Shown here piece after piece: positions 52,092 to 61,500 of a stretch of 64,000 nt of DNA. Numbering within the stretch: the stretch's first letter is position 1; each line of letters starts with the position of its first letter. Position numbers and translations under genes: made by a program. Source of the stretch: Candidatus Kuenenia stuttgartensis (lineage in GTDB: Bacteria; Planctomycetota; Planctomycetia; Gemmatales; Gemmataceae); NCBI GenBank assembly GCA_945875585.1, contig CAMCLK010000016.1:28292-92291 (forward strand), read 5' to 3'. The notes under the pieces are model-generated. The model was given only the letters and a program-made list of their open reading frames with translations. It was not told where the DNA came from and searched no databases.

Positions 52092-53753
52092 TTAATGTTT
52101 TGATAACATCAAATGTTTCCCCTCTATGCATTGGATCTGTCTCTCTACACCGCCCCATGCTGGCTGGAATCGCACCGCAATCGATATGCGGCTTTGAAAA
52201 ACAGGGATCGTTAGGCGGTCATCCGAGCTCGAAAGATAGCTCCCGCCCCCTCGGGCGAATTGAACTGGATCGGAGCTGTTTGCCAAGCTCACGCAGTCTC
52301 CGGGCTTCAGGCCCGAAACTCCAACCCATCCCTTGTCCTTTGCTGGGGCTCGGTTCCGAAGCAATGCCACGGGCGCGTTCTGGTGGCTGATCACCAGATC
52401 TGGACGTCCGTTGTTGTCTAGATCACCCACAGCCAACCCGCGGCCGGATTTCACTTGGCTGAAATAAGCACCACCAGACGCCGATCGCATCAGCCGCCTC
52501 CGGTCACCCACTGTGGCACCTTCCATCAGCACGGGAAGTTGCATCACGGTGCTCCCCTTGGGAAATCGAACCACGTGGCCGTGGGCTATCACGGCATCGT
52601 TGAGGCCGTCGAGGTTGAAATCAGCAATGGCCACGCCAAAACCCACAAACGACCTCCCCAGCGCCGCAAGGCCCATGGCCTGCGACTGATGCAGGAACCG
52701 ACCGCCACCTAGGTTGCGGTACAAGGCATGCCATTCATCTTGAAAATTGGTCACCAACAGAGAAGGCCGACCACTACCATCCAAATCTCCTGCATCCACA
52801 CCCATCGATCCGTCGTAGCTGCCGTTTTCGTCGCGAGCCACACCGGCTGAAACACCGACCTCCTCGAACTTCCACGGCCCCCGGTTGAGATAAAGAAAGT
52901 TGTCGGTAGCATCGTTGGCCACATAGATGTCGGGTCTGCCGTCCAGATCCAAGTCGGCAATCAAGACCCCCAAGCCTTTGCCATCAGAACGGATCTGGCA
53001 AGAGACTGTTTTATCTTCGAAGGTGCCATCGCCCTTGTTGCGGTAAAGAAAATGAGGCAACGGCTTGTACTGTTGTGGTGGGCAGACATCGAAACCGCCC
53101 GGGGCAATGTCCGATGGACAAGGCACATGGTTTTGTGGAGACCAATCCACATATTGGCACACATACAGATCGGGCAAGCCGTCGCCATCGAGGTCTCCCC
53201 ATGCAGCACTGGTGGCCCAAATAGGATTCTTCAGGCCACATTTGGTTGTCACATCTTCGAATTTCCCACGGTTGTTGTGGTAGAGAGTGAGGCCGCCATA
53301 TCCGGTAACCAGAAGGTCGGTCCAGCCATCAGAATCGTAATCGGCTGCTGCTGCCCCATGGCCATAAAAACCACCGCCAGCTACGCCTGCCGCGTTCGTG
53401 ACGTCAGCAAATTTCCACCCGCCCATGTTGCGGTAGAACTTGTTGGAAAGGCCTGCAATTCCAAAGGGCTTACCCGTGGTGAATCGGCCGCCGCCCACCA
53501 CAAAAATGTCCAGCAAGCCATCGCGATCATAATCCAGAAGTGCAATCCCACCACCCAGCGATTCTAAAATGGTACGGTGATCCGCTTCTTCGCCATTGTG
53601 ATAGGCAAAGTCGATACCCGACTCCGCTGCCACATCCTCGAACCAAGCATCGGCAATGGCATGTGGAGTTGGAACAACGGGAACCAACGGCTCAACGGGG
53701 CGTTGGCCACATCCCATGGCTAGCAGCAACAGTAGGCAGCTCAGATATCTCAT
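52092..53753 (-). CDS. CRTAC1-type FG-GAP/VCBS repeat lipoprotein
   Basis: 553-residue lipoprotein (lipobox LLAMGC, Cys15). It carries many FG-GAP/VCBS propeller repeats with calcium-type DxDxDG loops (LLDYDRDGLLDIFVVGGG, AAADYDSDGWTDLL, GDLDGDGLPDLYV, LDLDGRPDIYVAND, AIADFNLDGLNDA). The C-terminal ASPIC/UnbV-like module is present in a shortened form (GGGSYLSSSDDRL). Such proteins are abundant in planctomycetes; ligand and role are unknown, but surface or periplasmic binding is likely. Its start overlaps the stop of the TPR gene by four bases, so the two are coupled. Confidence 0.92.
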   Translation of the reverse strand: MRYLSCLLLLLAMGCGQRPVEPLVPVVPTPHAIADAWFEDVAAESGIDFAYHNGEEADHRTILESLGGGIALLDYDRDGLLDIFVVGGGRFTTGKPFGIAGLSNKFYRNMGGWKFADVTNAAGVAGGGFYGHGAAAADYDSDGWTDLLVTGYGGLTLYHNNRGKFEDVTTKCGLKNPIWATSAAWGDLDGDGLPDLYVCQYVDWSPQNHVPCPSDIAPGGFDVCPPQQYKPLPHFLYRNKGDGTFEDKTVSCQIRSDGKGLGVLIADLDLDGRPDIYVANDATDNFLYLNRGPWKFEEVGVSAGVARDENGSYDGSMGVDAGDLDGSGRPSLLVTNFQDEWHALYRNLGGGRFLHQSQAMGLAALGRSFVGFGVAIADFNLDGLNDAVIAHGHVVRFPKGSTVMQLPVLMEGATVGDRRRLMRSASGGAYFSQVKSGRGLAVGDLDNNGRPDLVISHQNAPVALLRNRAPAKDKGWVGVSGLKPGDCVSLANSSDPVQFARGGGSYLSSSDDRLTIPVFQSRISIAVRFQPAWGGVERQIQCIEGKHLMLSKH

Positions 53754-54796
53754 GGCAAACCGCCCAGATTTTTTCGGGCTTGATTTTGTTCGGATTCCAG
53801 CGTGGCCAACTCCCCGGAAAGGGTTGCCGCCAAGGCTGTGTTACCCATGGCGCGTGCCAGACGCAGGCGCAATGCTAACGCCTCGGGGCTTTTTTTGATA
53901 GCGTCAGGAAGCCGTTCCAGCCAGCGGACAGCACCATCAAACTCACCACGGTCCAGTGCTAGGGCGCCGCGTTCCATCTGGACCATGCCATCTGCGGGAC
54001 GGTCGCGGCCCAGTTGTGTGAGCACCACTTCTGCCTGCTCCAGATCTCCAAGATTCCGGCAGGCACGCGCAAGTATCAAACGACCTACAGGATCTTCCTT
54101 ACGTTCAAGCACGTCGGCAATCAGCGCCCGGGCACGCGCCGGGTCGTCTTGTGTCAGACTTTCCGCCAACCTCAACCGTGCCGCATCGTTGGTGGGTTCA
54201 AGCTTAAGGGCTTGGTCAAACACCTCCGCAGCACGCCTAGGTTCACCTGCCATGCGCCAGCATTCGCCTCGCCATATCAGCCCTTGGGCGCGGTCAGCAG
54301 ATGCGAGTGGCACCGTTTCGTAGCGATCGAGTACCGCCATAGCTGCCGCAACCCTGCGGTGGCGCAATGCACCCCGAATGAGGGCTTCGAGTATCAGAGC
54401 TGTGCCTTGGTCATCATTTTGAATAGTGGCTAATTCCAATCCCGCCCGAGTGGCATCGATTTCACCGGCCTGCACCGCCTGAAGCAGCCGCTCCCGCGCC
54501 ACGGTTTTCGGATCGGCACCACGATCGGTGGCAAGGCGGAGATGCTCACTGGCCATTGGCAGATTATCGCCCCGGCGCGCCACAATGGCCGCATTCAGTT
54601 GAGCTGCACCGCTGGCAGGATGCCCTTCCAGATACTTTTGCCATTCTGCAAGAGATCCATTAAAATCACGATGCTGTTCAAGAATTATCGCATGGCGCCA
54701 GGTTGCGGAGGTCCATGCCGGTGGAACGCACAGCCAAAAAGTGGCCAATGCAACCAACCCAGTGGTAGCCCCTACCAGAAACCAGCGCCGCGTCAT
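53750..54796 (-). CDS. Membrane-anchored TPR-repeat protein (leftward)
   Basis: 348-residue protein with an N-terminal membrane anchor (about 4-25, FLVGATTGLVALATFWLCV) and a repeat-rich periplasmic part. Tetratricopeptide-like helices are visible in AAEVFDQALKLEPTNDAARLRLAESL, LILARACRNLGDLEQAEVVL and GALALDRGEFDGAVRWLERL. A scaffold function is likely. The start at 54796 has GGAG upstream and directly precedes the anchor. It lies 25 bases after the flavodoxin gene and is translationally coupled to the CRTAC1-like gene, an order that joins a redox protein, a scaffold and a propeller lipoprotein. Confidence 0.88.
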   Translation of the reverse strand: MTRRWFLVGATTGLVALATFWLCVPPAWTSATWRHAIILEQHRDFNGSLAEWQKYLEGHPASGAAQLNAAIVARRGDNLPMASEHLRLATDRGADPKTVARERLLQAVQAGEIDATRAGLELATIQNDDQGTALILEALIRGALRHRRVAAAMAVLDRYETVPLASADRAQGLIWRGECWRMAGEPRRAAEVFDQALKLEPTNDAARLRLAESLTQDDPARARALIADVLERKEDPVGRLILARACRNLGDLEQAEVVLTQLGRDRPADGMVQMERGALALDRGEFDGAVRWLERLPDAIKKSPEALALRLRLARAMGNTALAATLSGELATLESEQNQARKNLGGLP

Positions 54797-54821
54797 TCTG
54801 TTTTCTCCAAAATTCCCGGCG

Positions 54822-55382
54822 TCAACTGGGGCGTTTGCGGCCAGGTTCTCGCACCAGCGGATGCAAGTCGGGATTGCGGTCGATATAGGCACCCACCCAC
54901 TCGGCAAGGCGCTCGCCCAGCTTGCGGCACGCTTCCTTCACCTCTTCCTCGCGTGGCTCGCGCACGGCAATGGCGCCGTAATGAGCGCTCGCTGTTTTGC
55001 TCACGTAATCGGTCAGTCCAAAAGTGAGAAATCCAAAATTCATTAAAACCGTGTTCAGAGCCTGACAGGTGATTTCACTCCCACCACCCCAAGCGCCCGC
55101 CGAACTGAAGGCACACGCGATCTTCCCATCCAGTTGCATCCAGTAGGGGCCCATCTTTTCATCCCAAAACTGCTTCATGCGCCAGCTCATCACACCAAGG
55201 TTGGTAGGGCTGCCCAAAGCTATACCGTCGGCCCGACAGGCCACTTCGGCTGCATCGGGTTCAGCAATGTTGACCACGCGAACTTCGATGCCTTCCACAC
55301 GGCGGGCACCCTCGGCAACAAGTTCAGCCATTTTCTGGGTATTTCCGGACAGCGAATCGTAAACCACCGCGACGCGACCCAT
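54822..55382 (-). CDS. Flavodoxin/WrbA-like NAD(P)H:quinone oxidoreductase
   Basis: 186-residue flavodoxin-fold protein. The FMN phosphate loop is SLSGNTQKMAE (about 10-20), followed by GSPTNLGVMSWRMKQFWD and the dipole-stabilising SSAGAWGGGSE region, which resembles WrbA-type quinone reductases. Length is slightly below WrbA. Cytoplasmic: no signal. The start at 55382 has GGGAG upstream; the longer open frame lacks homology. It heads the leftward unit with the TPR and CRTAC1-like genes, and is divergent from the rightward TPR gene at 55564. Confidence 0.85.
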   Translation of the reverse strand: MGRVAVVYDSLSGNTQKMAELVAEGARRVEGIEVRVVNIAEPDAAEVACRADGIALGSPTNLGVMSWRMKQFWDEKMGPYWMQLDGKIACAFSSAGAWGGGSEITCQALNTVLMNFGFLTFGLTDYVSKTASAHYGAIAVREPREEEVKEACRKLGERLAEWVGAYIDRNPDLHPLVREPGRKRPS

Positions 55383-55563
55383 GACATTCTCCCGCCCGAG
55401 AAAGGCAAATCCATCGATCCTCAGCCCGTCGGGGCTGATCGATTTTAGTTTACTGGAAACCGGCACCCAAACCGGAAGGAAACCATGGACACCAAGCCTT
55501 GTGCCCTGAACAATTGCATTGGCTTACTTCCCTTCAACCTCATGCCCTAATGGCACCCAATTC

Positions 55564-56793
55564 ATGGTCAACACACCCGTTGTGCACCGTTCGTGGTCAC
55601 TTGTGGCTTTGGCTGCCTGCGTGATCGCACTGCCGTGTGTTTACTACTGGATGGTCTATCCAACAGTGGCCTCGGCCCGGTTGCTCGAGCGTGCCCGCTC
55701 CCAAATGGAGGCGCATGACTACACCCTTGCAGCAGAAACACTGCAATCGGTTCTTGCGCTACGCCATCAAGATGGTGAAGCGGCTTTCCTGCTTGGTCGC
55801 GCTAGGCGTTGCCTGGAAGACTATTCCGCGGCGCGCTCCATGCTTTCAGAGGCACGACTCGAAGGATATGTACCAGACCTGATTGACCTAGAGCACTCCC
55901 TGATTCGGCTCCAATCCACGGGTCTGGGAGGTCCCGATGAACAAGCCATGCGCCTGTGGGTAACAGCACGGCATCCGGAAGACCGGGTCATATTGGAAGC
56001 CCTCTCCCGAGCCGCCATCGATTCATTCGCCATGGCAGAAGCTCACGGGTTTCTCAGCACGTGGATCGACCGCGCGCCCAACGACTGGCTGCCACTGGTA
56101 TGGCGGGCAGATATTCTTGCCCGGTTCCGACTGCTGGATCGTGCCCGCAGCGACTATGAACAAGCATTGAAATGCCGGCCGGGTGCACCGGGCGCGGAAG
56201 CAGGACTAGGAAAAGCCTTGCTGCTTGACGGGCAAGATACCGCATTGGCCGAAACGCAGCTGCGCGCAGGACTAAAAGCAGACCCCAACAACACCGATTG
56301 CCGCGCGGCCTTGGCCGAAGTATTTGAACGCACTGGTCGCATGGAAGAAGCATTCCGTGAAGCGCAACAGGTGCTAGCCACCCAACCGAACCACACCGAA
56401 GCCTTGCGTCTTCTGGCCCGGCTCGATCTGGATGCCGGCCGTAATACCGAAGCCCTTATAAGGCTTGAGCTTGCGGACCGTATGGCCCCGGGAGATGTAG
56501 CCACGGTTTCGGCGCTGGCCCAAGCGCTTGCACGCGCTGGAAAAACAGAAAAGGCACAGCAGCAGGAAAAACGCGTAACAGAACTGCGCACCGATTCCAA
56601 AGCCCTGGAACAACTTACGCAAGAAATTCTCGACAAATCAGCCAATGCCGATGTGAGGTTTCGTATTGGCACCACCATGGCTCGGATGGGGCGAACCACT
56701 GAAGCGCAGGGTTGGTATTCCAGCGCCCTGAGGCTGGACCCGAATCATGCCGCGGCGCGTCAAGCTTTAGGCAACACCATTCCTAAACAATGA
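55564..56793 (+). CDS. Membrane-anchored TPR-repeat protein (rightward)
   Basis: 409-residue protein with an N-terminal anchor (about 10-31, LVALAACVIALPCVYYWMV) and tandem tetratricopeptide-like repeats over most of its length (AAETLQSVLALRHQDGEAAF, RARSDYEQALKCRPGAPGAE, EAFREAQQVLATQPNHTEAL, and the final EAQGWYSSALRLDPNHAAAR). It is a sequence relative of the leftward TPR protein. The start is uncertain: the frame opens at 55519, but the ATG at 55564 places the anchor properly, with a weak ribosome site. It precedes DUF1559 copy C by 112 bases. Confidence 0.82.
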   Translation: MVNTPVVHRSWSLVALAACVIALPCVYYWMVYPTVASARLLERARSQMEAHDYTLAAETLQSVLALRHQDGEAAFLLGRARRCLEDYSAARSMLSEARLEGYVPDLIDLEHSLIRLQSTGLGGPDEQAMRLWVTARHPEDRVILEALSRAAIDSFAMAEAHGFLSTWIDRAPNDWLPLVWRADILARFRLLDRARSDYEQALKCRPGAPGAEAGLGKALLLDGQDTALAETQLRAGLKADPNNTDCRAALAEVFERTGRMEEAFREAQQVLATQPNHTEALRLLARLDLDAGRNTEALIRLELADRMAPGDVATVSALAQALARAGKTEKAQQQEKRVTELRTDSKALEQLTQEILDKSANADVRFRIGTTMARMGRTTEAQGWYSSALRLDPNHAAARQALGNTIPKQ

Positions 56794-56833
56794 AAGATTT
56801 CTGAATCGCCTTGGAGCGGTTCCACAAAATGGC

Positions 56834-56866
56834 TTGACTTTCGAGTATTGGCAACCACAATATTAA
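56834..56866 (+). promoter_or_regulatory. Possible promoter of DUF1559 copy C
   Basis: TTGACT (56834-56839) resembles the -35 box of copy B, and TATTAA begins at 56861, but the spacer is 21 bases for that register (19 for AATATT). The box pair is thus imperfect. It lies about 40-70 bases before the start at 56906. Confidence 0.3.
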
Positions 56867-56905
56867 GTACCTCTCCAACACATCCGCAACCGCCGGAGAG
56901 GAATC

Positions 56906-57838
56906 ATGATTCGTCATCGTTCGGCATTCACGCTCATTGAGCTTCTTGTAGTCATCGCGATCATCGCTGTGCTGATTGGTCTGCTGGTGCCCGCCGTCCA
57001 GAAAGTTCGCGAAGCCGCCAACCGCATGTCATGTTCCAACAATCTGAAACAGTTGGGAACAGCCCTTCATAATTATGAAAGCTCCTACGGGTATTTCCCC
57101 AAGGGACAAGGCGCCGGTGCATGGACCGCCAACTGGCGCGTGCACATCCTGCCGTTCCTCGAGCAGGAAAGCATCTTTAAGCAGATTAACTTGAATGATG
57201 CCACCGATGTGGGCTCACCAGCCCTCATTAACGTCACCTTCAAGATGTACGCCTGCCCAAGCTCGGTGCTTCCCACCAATGCCCCCGATAAAAGCTGGTT
57301 CTCGGTACAACCAGCCACACATGTTCCCAGCTACATCGGCCTGATGGGCGCCTACCCGGATCCCGCGGGCCGCACCACCGGAGCGTGGGTAACCAGTAAC
57401 TACGGCGGGTGGCTCGCCATGACTGGTATGCTGTTGCCTAACGAAAACATCCGTATTGCCGATTGCCTCGACGGGACGTCCAACACGTTTGTGATTGGCG
57501 AACAGTCCGCCCGCGTAGGCAACAATGATTACCGCAACAAATACATTGCGCCGTATGGCGGGGCAACTTTCAGCCAGAAGCTTTCAGATCCCGCACTATC
57601 CGGAGACCGCTGGGGCAACGGCGTCACCACCGTGGCCTATGCGCCCAACAGTTCCACGGCAGGTGCTGGCGCCAACATCACCTACGGTTTTAATACCATT
57701 CTTAACTCGTCGCACTCCGGTGGCATCAACATGCTCACCACCGACGCGTCCGTGCGTTTTGTCAGCAATGGCATGGACTTTGTCAACTTCCAGAAGATGT
57801 GCGTTCGCAACGACGGACTCACCGTTTCCCAGGATTGA
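56906..57838 (+). CDS. DUF1559 prepilin-like protein (copy C)
   Basis: 310-residue DUF1559 protein with the leader MIRHRSA before FTLIELLVVIAIIAVLIGLL and VPAVQKVREAANRMSC, and the C-terminal block SSHSGGINMLTTDASVRFV. GGAGAGG lies close upstream of the ATG. It is the shortest of the three copies, with the most compact beta domain. It is followed 32 bases later by a small lipoprotein and then a strong terminator, so it forms a two-gene cassette like copies A and B. Confidence 0.95.
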   Translation: MIRHRSAFTLIELLVVIAIIAVLIGLLVPAVQKVREAANRMSCSNNLKQLGTALHNYESSYGYFPKGQGAGAWTANWRVHILPFLEQESIFKQINLNDATDVGSPALINVTFKMYACPSSVLPTNAPDKSWFSVQPATHVPSYIGLMGAYPDPAGRTTGAWVTSNYGGWLAMTGMLLPNENIRIADCLDGTSNTFVIGEQSARVGNNDYRNKYIAPYGGATFSQKLSDPALSGDRWGNGVTTVAYAPNSSTAGAGANITYGFNTILNSSHSGGINMLTTDASVRFVSNGMDFVNFQKMCVRNDGLTVSQD

Positions 57839-57870
57839 TCCTGAATCACCCCAAGTTAAGGAACAACCCC

Positions 57871-58257
57871 ATGAAACGATCGTTTCTGTTATTAGCATCG
57901 ATACTTCTGACAGGTTGTGGCGGCGGAGGCCCGTCCACAGGGTCGCTTGAAGGAAAGGTAACACTTAAGGGACAGCCCGTCACGGGTTCCAAGGTGAGTC
58001 TGATCTCCAGTGGTTCGGGTGCTGGGGCCATTCTTGATATCGGTGCGGATGGCTCGTTCAAGTCCACCGATCCGCTTCCAGTGGGAACTTACAAGGTGGC
58101 ATTGGTGCCTGCTCCGCCAGAGCCGATGGCGCCGGGAACCAAGGCTACCAAGGCTGCTCCCTCGTTAATTCCCGATAAGTACCAGAAAGTTGACACGAGC
58201 GGTTTTTCAGCGGAAGTAAAAGCCGGTAAGAACTCGACCAGTTTCGACATTCCCTGA
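57871..58257 (+). CDS. Small carboxypeptidase-regulatory-like lipoprotein
   Basis: 128-residue lipoprotein. The signal ends at LLTGCGG (Cys16). The mature part starts GSLEGKVTLKGQPVTGSKVSL and has DGSFKSTDPLPVGTYKVALV, the signature of the carboxypeptidase regulatory-like fold seen also in the lipoprotein at 48570. AAGGA precedes the ATG at 57871; the open frame begins earlier inside the DUF1559 gene. It follows DUF1559 copy C and closes the unit before the terminator at 58280-58329. Confidence 0.88.
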   Translation: MKRSFLLLASILLTGCGGGGPSTGSLEGKVTLKGQPVTGSKVSLISSGSGAGAILDIGADGSFKSTDPLPVGTYKVALVPAPPEPMAPGTKATKAAPSLIPDKYQKVDTSGFSAEVKAGKNSTSFDIP

Positions 58258-58279
58258 GTTTTCTAACCTGATCTTCGAA

Positions 58280-58329
58280 AATAAGGGCCAGCAGCGGAAG
58301 TCATCCGTTGCTGGCCCTTATTGTTTTTT
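58280..58329 (+). terminator. Rho-independent terminator of the DUF1559 copy C cassette
   Basis: A 19-base stem (58280-58298 with 58304-58322, one G-T pair) and five-base loop, followed by GTTTTTT. It lies 23 bases past the lipoprotein stop. Confidence 0.92.
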
Positions 58330-58388
58330 AACACAACTGTGTCATTGGTTGAATTTGCAACTGAGTTGCGGCACGTTGCCGGTCAATT

Positions 58389-58449
58389 GCGCGATTCTCT
58401 GTATCGCGCCCAGTTTCACCCCCCAACTCACGTTGGGGGCTCACGAATT
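58389..58449 (-). terminator. Two hairpins downstream of the giant gene
   Basis: CCCCCAAC (58430-58437) with GTTGGGGG (58442-58449), and GCGCGAT with ATCGCGC spanning about 58389-58409. On the minus strand both follow the giant gene's stop at 58502 but without a T tract. They may end or stabilise that transcript. The rest of 58330-58501 shows no gene. Confidence 0.35.
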
Positions 58450-58501
58450 CAGTAACACATTACGTCCAAACCGCTCATCATCTTTAGCATGTAACCTTGG
58501 C

Positions 58502-61500
58502 TTACATGCTTCCACGCAAGACCTGAATCGTTTCGATATTCAGGTAATCCAACCGAGACATCATGAAGGTGATACGCTTGCTCGACGTGCTGTGAGTAGG
58601 AACCGCGGTGGCAGCATAGGCAAACAGGCTGTCTTTGTCGGTTCGGCCTTTACCCATGTCTTTCAGTACGACCGTTAGCGCGTCTGCCGCTGTCAGATAC
58701 AAGTAGTAGACGTCGGACCCGGCACCACCATCCACATTCACGGTTCCGGCAAAGCCAGACATGGTGAATACGTTGGCAGAAGCACCACCGGTCAAGGTGA
58801 GCGTTTCCGTGTTAGCCAACGTGAAAGCGATCGAGCCGGTTGGTGATGAGTTGACGCTACTGGCTCCCTTGCCAACAACAAGTTGATTGGCTGTCAGGAG
58901 GAAGTCGGTATCTCCGGCATACACCAGAACGTCTTTGCCTGCCCCGCCATCGATGCTGGCCTTCTTGTTCCAACCAGTCAAGGTAAAGGTATTGGCAGAA
59001 GCACCACCAATTAGCGTTAGGCTGTCGATGGAAGTCGAGTTAATGGTGCTCTTAATCGAGCCAATAGTAAGGAGCGTTGGCGTGATGGTGATATTGGCAT
59101 TCGCCTCCACCAACAAGCTGTCCTGGCCATTGACTCCGTTGAAGGCCACCGCGCCACCCGTCCAAGTGCGAATGGCAAAGCTGTCGCGGGCATTGGAACC
59201 TGTGACGTTCACACCCACCTTGTCGAGGGTCCAGACAGCCTTGGAAGGTGCTGTATAGGTGGTTCCCTGCATCAGGAATGCACCGCTGCCCGTATCGAGG
59301 AGGGTATCGGTTCCGCCGACACCGAAGATGGATCCCGTATTGGTCCAACCAGCAACATTGAAGGTCTGGCTGGCCGAGGTGCCGTAAAGAATGGCGTTTT
59401 CGAAATCTTTCAGTGTGCCAATCTGCGCTGTACCAACGGTGAGCGCGGTATCGGTCAGGCTGGCATTGGTGGAAATGGCACGAACAATGAGCGTATCGGT
59501 GCCGGTACCAGCCTCAATGGTGGCCTTGCCTGTCCAACCATTGAGATCGTAGGTAGCTGAGGATGAGTCGCCGGTGATCTCTGCAAACCCGATGGCTGCC
59601 ATGGTGCCCTTGATTGCGGTTGTCGTGAGTAGGGCATTGCCTAAGACAACGTTACCCTTGCCTTCCCAAACAACGGTATCGCTACCGGTACCACCAGCCA
59701 GAGCCAAAGTGCCCGCCCAACCGGAAACATCGAACCGGTTGTTTTTGGTACCGCCCGTCAGCGTGGCGCTGGTCAATTTGAATAGTGTCATATCACCCCG
59801 GCCACCCGAACGCTGGAGCATGCTGGAGGAGAGGGTGAAATCAGAATCAGTTGTGGCGACAAGGGAATCGATAACCGTGGTACCACCAAGGTCGGTCACC
59901 AGACCTGCCAGCGCGCCTGTGCCTGTCCAGTCGGAAACTGTGAACTTGTTGGCCGACTTACCGCCGGTCAAATGGGCATCGTCCATATTGGTCAGTGCCA
60001 ATGTCCCGAGACTGACCTTGCCCGCTCCACGGGTCAGAATCAGATCAGACAGCAGGAAATCGGTATCATTGACAGCAATCAGGGTGTCGGTTCCTTCGCC
60101 GCCATCGATAAGTCCACCGCCTGTCCAGTCTGTTACCGTGAAGCTGTTGTCGCGGCGGCCACCGGTCATATTGCCTGTTTCCAAACCGCTCAGCAGCAGA
60201 TCCGACAAGCCGGAACGCTTGAGGTAGGTATTGCCCAGACTGAAGTTCGCGTCGTTGGAAGCATTGATGACATCGATGCCCAGATCGCCATGAACCTCGC
60301 CAGGCAACGTCCACTTCGTGACATCGAAGGTGTTGATGTCGATTCCGCCGCGGAACGCGCCATATTCAATATTCGACAACAAGGCATCACCGCAACCGGT
60401 GCGCTGGAGTTTGTCGTTGGCAATCACGAAGTTGGCATTGGTGGTGGCGATAATGGTGTCGGTTCCATCGACACCATCAATAACCGAGGTTCCTGTCCAT
60501 CCGCCGATATCGAACGTGTTATTACCAACACCTCCCGTAAGGATGGCGTGTTCCAGCGTGAACAGATTGAATACCGTGACAATATTTCCCGCTCGCAGGG
60601 TGCGTGTCATCTTGCTGTTGGCAAGCACGAAGCTGGCATCGTTGGTGGCAACCAGCGTGTCGCGCTGCATGTATCCGTACACGCTATTGGCGGGCGAGGT
60701 GAATGTGCCCGATACCGTGATGATCGAACCGGCATCGTCGGCGTCTGGATTGTCGGCCGTCAGGGTGATCGACTTCCCTGCGGTCATCGACGCGCCTTCA
60801 GGAACAAACAGGTTGTCGGCGGCAACAATGAGGATGTCGACACCGGCCACGACCGAGTCGCCCGGTTCCATCAGGAAGTCTTCGCCACTGGTGCTGGTTT
60901 CATTCACCGAAAGACGAACGATGCCTTGGGTACCCTCGATGGTCACCACGCGCATGGCGCCGATCATTTCTTTCAGATACACGTTCGCCGAGGCCTTGGC
61001 AGTCAACTGGGTCAAAACCTGCAGGTCGGTTTCGACGTCGTTGCGCGTTTCACCAATGGAACCGGCGCGGGATATCAAATTGATGCCGTAGCCCTGAACC
61101 TTGATCGTCGTGTCGTTCTTGATATCAATAATGCTGCCGGCGGCGGTCAGGAATACAACATCCGTCAGCGATGTGACATTTCTCAGATTCATGTCGGAGA
61201 CCGACTCGTCCATGTAGGTGCCAAGGTACGATTGAGTCAGCACCTCACCCACTGTGCCGCGATACGACGAATCCACTTCCAGATAGTTACGGCTGGCACC
61301 GATCGTTCCTGTCAGTGCTTTGAAATCAAGGGTTACAGCTTCCACATCGGCTGTCGTGTCGTCGAACCAGTCGAGGATGGATTGGTCTGCCATCAAGCGA
61401 GCCGTACCAATGGTGGACGTGATGCGGTCGATGTTCATGTCTTCGGTGAGTTCGGTCAACCAGACGGTGCGCAGGGCGCTAGCCAAGACGGTACCGGTTG

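Noticed and set aside
58700..60545. Possible CRISPR-like array
   Set aside because: The regular units are protein-coding repeats in one frame, far longer than CRISPR repeats and without identical direct repeats or cas genes.
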